From NCBI GenBank assembly GCA_036345935.2, contig JADWOT020000004.1, positions 5,614,168 to 5,678,167 of the forward strand: a stretch of 64,000 bases of DNA, written 5' to 3'. Shown piece by piece: positions 50,937-62,100 of the stretch. The translations under genes and the position numbers were made by a program. Positions within the stretch are counted from its first letter, which is position 1. The number at the start of each line of letters is the position of its first letter. The notes beneath the pieces were generated by a model. It saw only the letters and a list, made by a program, of their open reading frames with translations. It was not told where the DNA came from and made no database searches. The stretch is from Taenia hydatigena. Lineage: Eukaryota > Platyhelminthes > Cestoda > Cyclophyllidea > Taeniidae.

Positions 50937-53900
50937 TATTTAACCTTTGTCATGAGAACTGTACAAATAAACTTATTTGGCTTCTACTTGAAGCAAAAAG
51001 GAATTTACGAAGGAACGTACATCAATCCACCATAGGACTACTTGTAATTGCACTAGAGAATGTTCATAGGTTTTCAACCACACGCAAGACTGGCATGCAA
51101 AAGCGTAAATCAAGTGCAACGCGATAAAGTAGGCGTCATTCTATTCCCTGAAACTCCCAACCAAGCAGGACAATTCAACCTGACCGCCTAGAGAAGCCTG
51201 TGTAGGGTAATGCAACTGTCCTTAAGCTTTCTTGGCACTCATTAGCTCCAAAGTGATGGAGAGGAGAGAGGATGCTACAGTTTTGTGTTGCCTTCGGAAA
51301 GTAAATGCTCGTCTCCTGTTCTCACTTTTGTCTTAAATGTTTAGTCAGAGTTTTACTGACGCTTCTTCACTCCCCAGTGCAAAATCATATTATTTCTAAA
51401 AAACAGGTTATTTTACTACTTGCGAAGACGATTAGTTCTTAAAAATTTACCTACAATAAAGTAGGTGCTTAATAGCGAGTAGTATCATCTCTACATAAAG
51501 GAAATAGAAGGTGAACAACATTCCTTTTGCTATGTATAATCCATTGACAAAGGAAATGAAGGGTTGGGAAGGTAAGAAATCTCTTCTCCACTTTGTAAAT
51601 AAGATAAGAAATAATTAATTCTCGGAATTGTTCCCTACTTATAAGTTGGTAGTGAGTAGTATGTTCTCCACATACCATACTGGCACATTACGAGATTGGA
51701 GAAGAATTGAAACGCCACATAAGTAGAAGAAATCGCGTATTTATAAAAATATGGTCTAATGTAACTGGGCTTTGGTAAAATCCATCTTTTTTTCCGTTGA
51801 CAGGGTCCATTTCTTCGGCAATCATTCAAACAAACCTTGGGAATGGAAAGCGAAGAAATTCGTCTCAGCGGAAGTAAACGTTTTTTTTTAAAATCTACTC
51901 GGAGACGAAATTTATGAAACTACTTTTGCTTGCTTTTTTGGACGAAAGGGGAAGGAAATGAGAATAATTGGAGACGCATTGCATTCTACCATCGTGCATT
52001 TACCTACCCAATCAAGTTCTCAATCATATTCCTCCAAAAAAACGGCAAAAGAAAGCTAAAAAAGTGGCAAATTTTGCACGATGCTACGAATGCCAATAAT
52101 GCGTCCTTACGTCTTTACGGCTAATGTGGTCGCATGCGAAAGGAGGAACCGGAAGTTTGTTCAATAGCCACGTTTTTGGCTACGAAATATAAGTTAATTT
52201 TCCTTACTCCCTTCGCCAAATCACTGCTGTTGGGTCAATTGAAAGATAGAAGATGTCTTTTTTGGGGGAAAATCGCATTATTTTACTTCCTGAATTGGGA
52301 CCAAGAAAGGGCAGTTGTGGTGGCAGTCACCGGACCCTGACATCCATCACCCGTGTCGTAGACGCTGTCATTCACATTAAAATCAAAAATCCTGAACAAG
52401 GCTGTTTGAAGACCGGTGCGTCCTCAGCACGACACACAGACCAAATCCGTATGGGGTGCTACCAAAAATGGCCAAAAACTTTTCACAAAAGCAGGTAATC
52501 ATGCTTTGAATACTCCTAAAAACGATGTCAGAAAGTGGGTAATTTTAGTAAAGGTCTTTAATGTAACAACTTTTGACCATTGTAGCACTTTATTAGTGGA
52601 AACCGTTCAACATAGCCTGGTCCTACACCTAACGGAGCACGAAAATAATGACTATTGTAGAGAAATAACGCGAAAAATATTCAACTCAGTCGATAAGTAA
52701 GATTTCTTAAGTAAATTTATCCAAAAAAAAATTGGGCAAAAATGGTTATTTTCAGATTGATATAGGATTTTTCACTTTTTCGAGTCCGAACAAGGAAAAT
52801 TACTGGCTATAAAAAATTGTCTAGCATTAAATAAGTTGGAACAACTTTTCGCCCGAGGGGGAGAGGACAGGAGGCGGGCGGAGGGAAGGATAATAAAGTA
52901 ATGTTTAACAAAATCCTCACACATCAGATCGCACATTTAGATGTCTGGCTGGAGGACTTGAAAAGGAAAAAAAAGTAATAAGCGCCTCATGACTTTGGCA
53001 TTCCCACCGCCCCCCAAGCATCGGTGTGATCGAGTCCAAAATCCAAAAATTGGGCAATCTTTTCTGTGTAAAAAAAAAAGAAGAGTCAAAGGGAAGAGGA
53101 CGACGCCTCAAGTGGCCTCACATGATCCGGTGCTCGAATGGAAGGAGGCAATATCAAACGACTCGATCAGTGCTATTGTTTTTTCTCGTTCCAAAGTCCA
53201 CAAACGCCATTGTCTAACGCCACGCGACAGGCAGTTGGGAAGGGGGGCGGTGGGGCGGGGGGGGCGGACTCACGAAACCTACAATCACCTTCTTTGTCCT
53301 ATATTCCATGGGGAAACGTTTGAAGGACTTCAAGTCGCCACTGTTCTACGGCTAAGTAGAGGGTGGTGGTCAGAGTCAGAGAAGGCTACTAATTAGCCAT
53401 GCTAAATCTCAAAATAGCAAAATTAATTATTTTCTCGAGGTCGGTAGATCCAGTTCTTACTTGGCTACAGTTTTATCAAGTCCTGATAAATGTAGGATTG
53501 GAGAAAAAAAATGCAAAATAATGAAGAAATACTTCTAACTACTAGCTAAAATGACCTGAAATTAAGGTGTTTATTTTGACGTCGTCTCAAGCCAGCATGG
53601 CAGGTCGTTCCACTCTGTCACATCGCCATAAATGGTAAGAGCGTGGCAGAAAAGTGTGTTTTACCAACACACACACACATTTGACCGCGCGGAGCCTTTA
53701 CGGTCCAAAGGACTGAGCCTCTTCTCTGTGTCGCCCTCGGACAAAGAAAGCGCGAGGCCAGGAGGTGGATGCAGGCCTATTCTAATCTAAACCGATGCTG
53801 GGGGCAGGACCTGTGCAGTTGACAGGCCTTCATGTAAATACACAAATCAAGAACCACCCTAAGTTGATATTGGAGCCAAATCGTTTATCATTCTTAAAAA

Positions 53901-54448
53901 CAAACAATGCTTATTTACTCAACAGAGTGAAAAAAAAACCAACCCCCCAAAATGAAGAGCCTCCGAGGGGTTGTGAAGAGGGCAGGACAGATGAAGGCAT
54001 GGAATGCGTAACACAATCTCCCAACTCTCGTGTAAAATTTTGTTACTACAACGATCGTGTAATTCATGTTGTAAAAGAGCAGAAAATGTTTGAAAAAGGA
54101 AGCGATTAACAAGAGAATTACTAAACCGGACAGAAGATCATAAAGGGGAAGAAGGAGTTGAGACCGCCATTTTTTTTTCCAACTAAGCAATCATAAGGCC
54201 AAGTCGGCCAGTAAAATCTCAAAGGGCTTTTCTAAAACCTGTTTGGCAAGGGGTTCATTAAAATGGAGAAGCAAATCTTTTCCTTCAAGAATAGGAGTTA
54301 TTAAACAGGGCCAGTTTGCCAAGTCACACACAAGTTAGTAGAGACTAAAGTCCAGGACTTTTTCTTGGCAAAAAAAAAGACTGAAACCGGTATAGAGTTA
54401 CAATTTAAACAAAAAATAAGTTATATGAGGTAAAAGGGAAGAACTCAC

Positions 54449-54525
54449 GAATGAAAGACATCATTCAGGGAGGACTGAGTGACATAGAAGATGGTAGATC
54501 CGGAGCGCTTTCCATTGAAACTCAT
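54449..54525 (-). CDS. PDE4: Probable second alternative PDE4 first exon
   Basis: Twenty-five codons plus TC, ending at a GTGAGT donor with the same phase and the same two-base overhang as exon 1. It would therefore splice in frame to exon 2. The peptide is MSFNGKRSGSTIFYV, then TQSSLNDVFH. Third codon positions are C/G-rich, unlike the surrounding AT-rich sequence. An acceptor-like CTGCAG ends ten bases before the ATG, preceded in the minus sense by a TG-rich tract. The exon could thus also receive an upstream 5'UTR exon or a trans-spliced leader. The predicted isoform has 756 residues. Not recognised in any other PDE4. Support comes only from phase, donor and codon pattern. Confidence 0.58.
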
Positions 54526-54538
54526 GATGCCTATCTGC

Positions 54539-54611
54539 AGCGCACAACGCACCGCACACCACACACCACAACACAACGCAACACAACGCACCACACACAC
54601 ACACACACACA
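54539..54611. repeat. CA-rich low-complexity tract next to an alternative first exon
   Basis: CACA and CAACA units on the plus strand, hence TG-rich in PDE4 sense, ending 14 bases before the ATG of exon 54449-54525. A second CA tract follows at 54726-54770. Confidence 0.9.
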
Positions 54612-54725
54612 AAATTTTTGTGTTAAACATGGGTGTGCACATACTATCCTGGCATAATTTTTGACTGTGTCGCCAATCAAATCCTCCCTAGAGGAGCATG
54701 CAATCACGCAATCTGGCACGCCGAA

Positions 54726-54770
54726 ACACACACACCCACACACACCAAGACACACTCACATACACACCCG
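54726..54770. repeat. (CA)n-rich tract
   Basis: Interrupted CACACC units over about 45 bases. Confidence 0.85.
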
Positions 54771-57728
54771 CAAGCGTGTATAATCATAGCTGAAGTGAAG
54801 GAACGCCCACTTTTCAAGTCATTTGACGCCACTTTGAATTGACATTTTTAAGATATCCGTGTGACACGACATCACATTATCACGCCAGCACCTTCGGTCA
54901 TGCAATGACATCAGGTGATCACAACAGGCTTTCTCACTGACACTGAATAGCGAGGCCGAGAGGAGAACAGGTACTTAAAGCTCTACCCTTAACAAAATTC
55001 CATGTAGCTCTTGACTACTAAGGTGCATTAAATTGGTGCAAAAGCTACTGACAACTCACTGTAAAGGCCACTGCCTTTTTCTTTTTTCTTCTCTATCGGT
55101 TATTTTTTCAGAAAATGGACTATAAATTTTAAAATTTGCTAATCTGTCTTGTGAAGAACCGTTTTTTGTTTTATAGTAATTTAGAATGTTCACAAATTGT
55201 TTGTTTGAATACGAGGTACTGACAACAGGACAGCTCATCGTGAGGCCTAGATTTTATTAATTTTGGCTGAAATTTTTCGCAGCAATAGTTTTTCCTCGCC
55301 ACTTTAATTAATTAATAAGGGTTATTGTTTTAAAAATAGTCACAGCTATCTCCAATCGAATGCGAAACAACCCTAAGTTGGTCGGTGGCCCGACAACTGT
55401 GACAGCTTCAACGCTTTTTTACCAATTAAATTTGAATTATATATTTAAAAAACCTTCAACAACCTTAATTTTAGCAATTTTCTTTTCAAAAATTTCAAGG
55501 TAAAAAGGAAAGCAGTTTCTGCCTGTCAAGTAAATAATTATTTGGCCTCATTATCGATTTCCGATAAATGCGGTCAATTTTGACAACCCATGGCACAGGA
55601 ACTCATTTGACAGTTGCTGTAGTAAGCTCCTTCTTTTACTTTTCTTACATAAAATTATTTATTTTGCCGGATGAAAGGACAAAAGTTTTATCAATTTTCT
55701 ATTGTTTAATTCATCCTTTCTGTTTTACGGTTTTTCTATTTTTACTTTAGAGAAGGAAATAACGAATCGGCGGTACATTTAAGACGGACCTACTGTCATT
55801 CCACAGCGGTTTCTTTTCTCCACTTGGCATTAAGATGACAGCGTAGAACCTTTCAACTAAAAGCCTCTTGTTATGCACCTGGAGTAACTAAGCTACATTG
55901 GCATAAATTTTGGGGAAAGTTGCACGACCACCCGCATATCTGTGGGGTTTGGGGTGTTAACGGTGCCCACACTTGGTGCCTGTGGTTAGCCAACAACTCT
56001 ACCCTCAACGTGGCTAGTAAATCTTCCTCGTCGTTGTCGTTGTACGCACCGATTTGCCTTATTACATTATTGGTGACATTAGTGGGTAAAATTAGTCACA
56101 AATCTTCAGCTATAAACCTGACCATAAAATGCACATTTATCCGAAATATCTCGGACTAATTATGCTTAGCAGAACCCAACTCCACGATGACTAACGATTC
56201 GAACTCAACCACCACTGACAACCGCCCCCACCTTGGGGTGTGGGAGCCAACCAGTCGGAGGTGAACGCTGCAAAAGGTGTATTTGGGTCTTCACAACGGA
56301 TGTAGCCACCAGGAGACACGGTGTGTTCCCGCTTCAGGACTAGCCAAGACACATCGGAAGAGGGGATTTCAGGACAGAGACACTCACTGCAAGTTTTGTT
56401 AGAGCATTTGTTCCTTAGTGTCTTGTGCCCGCCCTTCTGTTTGGCAATAAACTGACTCGCCCTTCAGACCGAGGATGGGATTTGTGGTGATCCAACTATC
56501 AGTTCGCATAAAATACTTACGACTTCTTGCTTATTTTTATCTGGCTGGCGACTTTTTAAATCCGAAAGTTGGACGAGCGATGAGGGTGCCAAAACTGTGA
56601 AATGAATTTCAAACCCTGCTTCATCCAAACGAGGCAGTGCCCACGCTTCAAGCAGTCACTCTCGAATGTCACCTCCGACGTTGCCTCGACTGGAATGTCC
56701 GTTTTGGACTTTTAAATGCTCTTAAAAAGCTGGGTGTAAATGTACTTAAATAGGTGAATAATTTTAGCAATTATATAAAAAAGAATTTGAAAGAAGGGGG
56801 GGAAAATTCTTTCAAAAAAATTGTCATCTTTTACACAATTAACAACATTTCGAGGTATGGGAGCAGCAATTTAAAATAGTGCCTTTCAGTGGCGCCTCTA
56901 AGGTGTGTTTAAACAAGCAAAACAGCCACTAATTTAGGTTCCAATCTGGTTTTTATGACTAAAAAAACAAAGGGTGAGAGGAAAAGGCAAAAGAGTTTCG
57001 AATAACAACATTACCAGAGCTGGTGTTAAATTACCAATGGTTTTAATTTTGGCTCTTGCAATTAATTTTGTAAATAAACTGGACAAATATAACTGCATTG
57101 AGTGTCGTAGGGCGAAAATTAGAGATTATTTGTTCTCATCAATGAAAGGGCGAAAAGAAGACGTTTTGGCCTATTTACTGTCTCAGTGATTAAGTGATTG
57201 ACTGGCCTTCATATTTAGTGGCGATGGAAATGACACTTATCCCTAATTTCACTGTTTAGCATCCAGCATTTATCATTCATTATATAGTTTCAAGGCGTTA
57301 AGTAGTTCCTTCTCCCTTTGTGTTTGGTCAGGAAATTACAAATGAACCCTATCCACTCTTCATAGACGAGCAAGGAATGCCATTCTTGCAGAAGTAGGTA
57401 AAGCTATTCACTAACGACTAACAAATCAGAAGAGCAGAAACTGCATTTGTATTTTTTACAAGATAATGCAAAGCAGGGCCTTTGTATTGCCTAACACCGC
57501 CAAATTGACTGGTGCAACGATCCGCGCTCTGAGGCGGAAGGAAAGAAGAGGGGAGAGGGAGAGTGAAATCGGAGCACTGTCCCTTTCACATCCTCACCCT
57601 TCGCATTCCTGCTGATGCTACCCTTGCTAGTGATAGTTTCAGCCACTTCCTGGTTTCAGATAGTTACATCTTCGTATGCGGAGCGGACGACAGAGAGTTG
57701 GGAGTAAAATGGAAACTGGAAGTGAATG

Positions 57729-57836
57729 AACTCGTCCTTCACGAGTGTAATTTGTGACAAAACTGTGTCTCCTTTAGAGGTAAAGGATTCCAGATTGTGT
57801 CCGGTGTTTATTATCCCATATAAAACATCTGTGATC
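57729..57836. repeat. Diverged ~105-bp dispersed repeat, copy 2
   Basis: Partner of 50834-50936, 6.9 kb away in the same orientation. Flanks do not align. Confidence 0.6.
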
Positions 57837-58209
57837 TCAAAAGACTCACCAAATTATTTCACAATGTAATCAAAAATTCCTAATGGAATCCATCTACATG
57901 GGATTGGAACAAGAAGTAAAAAAAGAAGTCCTTGTAATGTCTCCATCAGTCTGCTTTCTGCCGTATGCAAGTGACAATGCCATTTGTCCCTGGAAAGTGC
58001 AGCGTTAACTATTCCCTTTGGCGTAGTTTATTACCACCTCGGTCACTCTGAAGAGTCGCATTTGCATGAGGGGCACGGCAACAAAAAACCAGCCATATTA
58101 TAACAAAATACCTCTCCTACACTGCGGTCATCACTAGGTAAGGAATGTCACATTTGCTCTATCAGTTGACGGGCTTGAAATACTTGAACCCAAAACAATA
58201 GAACTTTTG

Positions 58210-58497
58210 TTAGTCTACCGGAGAGTTTTCAAACTCATCGCCTTTGTGATGAAAGAAAAAAATCCCTTTTAAAAAAAGTTGTTTGTGCTCTGTCCGGAGT
58301 TTCTTCATCCTCTGGTGAAAAATATAACCCCAGACAAAAGGGACGAGAAAGAGGAGGAGTTGCTCTTGGGGAAAACCACCTCTTCTCCACTCATTGGCTA
58401 ACACCTCCTTCTTGAGTTCTATGTCTTCAGCAAGTGGAGGACTAGACAGCAAGTGGGGTGAGGATGAAAGGTTCCTACGAATGACAGTGGGCAGCAT
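58210..58497 (-). CDS. Possible small membrane/mitochondrial protein, unidentified
   Basis: A 95-codon frame starting ATG at 58497. The N-terminus MLPTVIRRNLSSSPHLLSSP is Arg/Ser/Leu-rich with no acidic residue, as in a mitochondrial presequence. An acidic/basic segment follows, then one hydrophobic stretch (QLLLFLVPFVWGYIF, residues about 56-70) and a basic RMKKLRTEHK end. This is the architecture of small single-span inner-membrane subunits. No family is recognised, the last 20 residues look less natural, and a 109-codon frame is also open on the opposite strand. It could be chance. Confidence 0.3.
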   Translation of the reverse strand: MLPTVIRRNLSSSPHLLSSPPLAEDIELKKEVLANEWRRGGFPQEQLLLFLVPFVWGYIFHQRMKKLRTEHKQLFLKGIFFFHHKGDEFENSPVD

Positions 58498-59110
58498 CTG
58501 GAGAGACCGCTTAACATGGACCTCCACAAAAGAGTACGGGATGAATAAATCTCATGGAAAGTCTTTGTTCCCCAACCGTGGCAACAAATACAAACCATTT
58601 ATTTGTAAAAGACAGGCATTTGTTCATTTAAGTGATATCAACTCGTCTCAGTTGATGAGACGATTCAGCCACCACGTCGGTGGTAGAGCGCTCTACGCCT
58701 ACCACCCACTATATCCAAATTAATCTAATCAACAGTAACTTTTAAACAGGAAAAGATGAGGATTTAAAAGCCTAAACGCATTAGATAGTAAAAGCGAATT
58801 AAATGGGAGAACAAAATACTTGTCAAACACTCACTTCTTATTCATTGTATTCGAGAGAGAGCAATAAATCTCTGCTAGATCAGAGGAGTCGGAGGCCCGA
58901 CGTATGTCGATGGTGGGGGGAACACGATTGAAGTTGGAGAGTGACATTTTTCTCTACCACCGCCTGGCACACGCTCCCAGATGAAGCACGTCTAGTGGAG
59001 CTGGGGATTGGTCCAACCAGAGAGCTAGGTATGAACACAAACCAAAAGATGAAGGAGGCCACACCCCTTAAAAAGTGGAGGTCGGTGCCACCGATACCGC
59101 CACTACTACT

Positions 59111-59163
59111 GCGTGCGTGTGTGTGTGCGTGTGCGTGTGTGTGTGCATGTGTGTGTGTGTGTG
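59111..59163. repeat. (GT)n microsatellite
   Basis: GT run of about 50 bases with GCGT and GCAT interruptions. Confidence 0.92.
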
Positions 59164-62100
59164 ACCTGACATCACGGATGTTGTCATCACTGGCATTGTT
59201 GCATCTTCTAGCAATGCAAAAAACACACACCTCCAAGAAGGCAGGACTAAGGTGGATTTGTGGTTTTCAAGGAGAAAAAGGAGATACGATGACAAAGCTA
59301 GGCGCAATGTGATTGGAAGCCGTGATGAAGGTCAAGACCACGAAGTTTATATAAGTTATGAAAAAAAAAGAAATAGCAACTTTTAGTGAACAATTTAGAG
59401 GGTCCAATCTTTGGAAAGAAGCATAATTTTCCTGAAGGACGAGTTATTATCTTGAACCACAAATGAGGCAGAAGTAAAGGTACAAAACTGTAACAGCAAC
59501 CCCACCTGGCTGCGCTAATTTTAGCCGCAAAGCTTCAGTGACAAGTAAATACCTACTGATCGCCTCCTTTAAGCGTTGGTCAGGTCATCTGTAAGTCCTT
59601 TTTCCAAAGTCCTACACCCTATGATGTCAATGGTGATCTCTGGACGTTACAAAACCCCTTCAACTCCAGAATGAGCGGGTTTTACTGCATCTAGACAAGG
59701 CGCTGACAGCTATCTTGACACATTACGCATGCAGCTCAAAACATCAATGACGTTAGAACTGGAGGTTTCAAGAAAAAAAAACACAAGCTTGTGACTGCGA
59801 CGTTTTCCGTGGCACGATATGACACCTGTTAAGTGGTTAAACGCACAGGGGAGAAGTTTTAGGAGAGCTCGAAATTGCATTACCACATTGTCATTCATAA
59901 GATACAAGAATCTGTAATACCGTATCGTCAACCCACTTCAAGCATGCCGATCGAGGTGAGAAAGTGTATGATCTTGAGGCAGCGGCAATTACAAAAGTGC
60001 AACGGTTTGTGACGTATGTTTGCCGCAATCTACGCTGACTTTTTTTGAGAGAATGTAATAGGCAAGAGACATTAATAAAAACCGTCAAAAGGTGCAATCC
60101 CGCTTCATTTGTTGGCTCGTAAATAGCCACCGTGATGCTGACATGGAGGGTTATCCATGCTGCCAATGCCTCGAGAGGGGTTGTTTTGGTTTTACCAATT
60201 TGTGGTATGAAAAAGGTGTGCCAACACGATGACACCACTCGCATGTCTGTGCTTAACGCACAGACAGTGGCGGACGACAGTGGTGATGTGTACAGGCATG
60301 CGAACTCCGCGCACAGTAGCGGCTAGCCACGACTACAACTACAGCACCATTGATGCGATCACACAAAAGGAAAGTTGTTTAAGTGAGGTTGGTGTTTTAA
60401 AGCCGGCCAATCATAAACGATTAACAGTCCGTCCTAGTCACATTAATCATTTTTGGACAAAATTCAGTTCATGAGAAGTCTGGCCTGGGGATAATTTGTC
60501 TGATAGCTGCGCCAGACGGTGAAGTTGCCATTTAGCATGACTCACAAAGCGGACCAGGTGACCAAAAGGTGGGTTAGCCGGACCGGACGATTCTTCAATG
60601 TGGAATCGCTCCCGATGCTGATTTAACGGTAATGTAAGTGTGCATTACAAAGGTGGTAGGAGAGCGCAAAGAAATTCAACTGAAATTCCTCTTTTTTTTC
60701 TTCTTTTACTACGAGACATGGAGTCCTAATTCATGCATTGTCCAAATCCTTCTGTAACTCGAATAACCAAAAGTTCTAGTCAACATAAATACAAGAAATT
60801 TATGCACATTTGCATAACAGTTACTTATATCGTGTGAATACTTAATCATGACAAATGGAAAAGAAGAAATAGTCATTAAATAGTGCTCCGCTTGTAAGAG
60901 AAATATGTTGCTGCTGCACAGTACATCTGTAAAACATCAGAAACAACTTGTGGGTTGTCGAGTGCAAAAGGAAACTCCTCTGTTTTGGTTGAAGAAGTTC
61001 TTTTTCTCTCTTCCTTCACTGAGTGCGTGTGCCTCCTTCCAAAATACACACTGTCAAGCACTCTTTTCACTCACTCGCCAGATTCGATGCATGACAGCAC
61101 CCCTATGGCAATGACGTTTGATAGGATCTCCAATGGCACGAATGTATACATATGTATTTCTCACTTTCCTAGTGATTTAGCCTTTATTTAACTGTGTAGT
61201 TGACTACGTGGCTGCTTTAATCAGTTTCCGGGCTAAGCTTTTTGTCTAGCTGTGCCGCTGAGCGTTTGTGAGTAGTATGTCCGCCCCCTGCTCAGCGAAG
61301 ACTTGGTTGGACGTTGAAATTCCTCTTTATACATTTGAAGTTAAAAAAATCGATAGAGAAGAATTAATTTTACCCAAAAATTGAAAAATGAAAAGGAATT
61401 TTTAAGGATTTTCCATATCCTTACGAGAAATTGTCACCAAGTGCAACTAAAAGTTATTTTCAGAGGTTCTTCTTTGCGCTTTTCTTTGGGGGGAGAAAAA
61501 AATCTCTCCGAATTCGCATCAGCTAGTGTGAATGAAGGCTTTGTGCCAGATTACTGTCAGATGTCAATTGTCAAAACTGCCTATACGGTGGTCATGACTA
61601 AATAATTCCGGAATAAAATAGTTTATAAAGCAAAAAATTACCTTTTCCATATAAAATTAAACCTATTCACAGTCATATTTCTTCTTTAGAATTAACAAAA
61701 CTTTGATTAACCTTTAAATTATCCAGTAACCTGTCAGTGATACCCACCTTTGACTGAACCTCTCTGCCCATTTAGGATCTAACTTTTGCTTGCATCTGTC
61801 TTCCGGAGGAGTCGTTCTGCCGTCGGAACCTACCCAAATGCCATACAGAAGGGGAAGCTTTTAGCGGCAGGCAGACTAGTCGAAATACCAGTCCATTAGT
61901 TTCGGCCGACACTTTTTGACACAAGAGCTCGAAGTTGGACGTGGACGATGTGGGAGGCATAATAAAAGTACCGCGTTGCTAGGGTGATGCAAGCTTTGTC
62001 TTGCATACACACGACTCCTCAAAGGCACCGAGATGGCATTATTGCAGGATGAAGCAAATTAGGTGTAAATTTTTGGGTTACTTGAAGGGTCGGCCTTTTG

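Larger units (their letters stand above)
48433..54448. other. Upstream region / putative intron between alternative first exons
   Basis: Apart from the upstream open frame at 48436-48588, a weak first-exon candidate at 50056-50201 and one half of a diverged repeat (50834-50936), I see nothing here. Any promoter for exon 1 should lie just above 48588, where the sequence is GC-richer and carries a CCAAT-type motif near 48522. No TATA box is evident. Confidence 0.5.
54526..58209. other. Upstream region with no recognisable gene
   Basis: Contains the CA tracts and one diverged repeat copy. Open frames are short and not conserved in any way I can see. Confidence 0.5.

Noticed and set aside
52917..53111. 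Minus-strand frame ending at a GTGAGG donor in phase 2 (another possible first exon)
   Set aside because: The peptide is Phe/Ser-rich from poly-T sequence and the donor is weaker. Several such phase-2 coincidences are expected by chance.
58394..58723. 109-codon plus-strand frame overlapping the small mitochondrial-type candidate
   Set aside because: Overlaps antisense to a more natural-looking frame and shows no domain or start support.
59068..59307. Minus-strand frames rich in His/Thr repeats near 59 kb
   Set aside because: They are translations of the (GT)n microsatellite.
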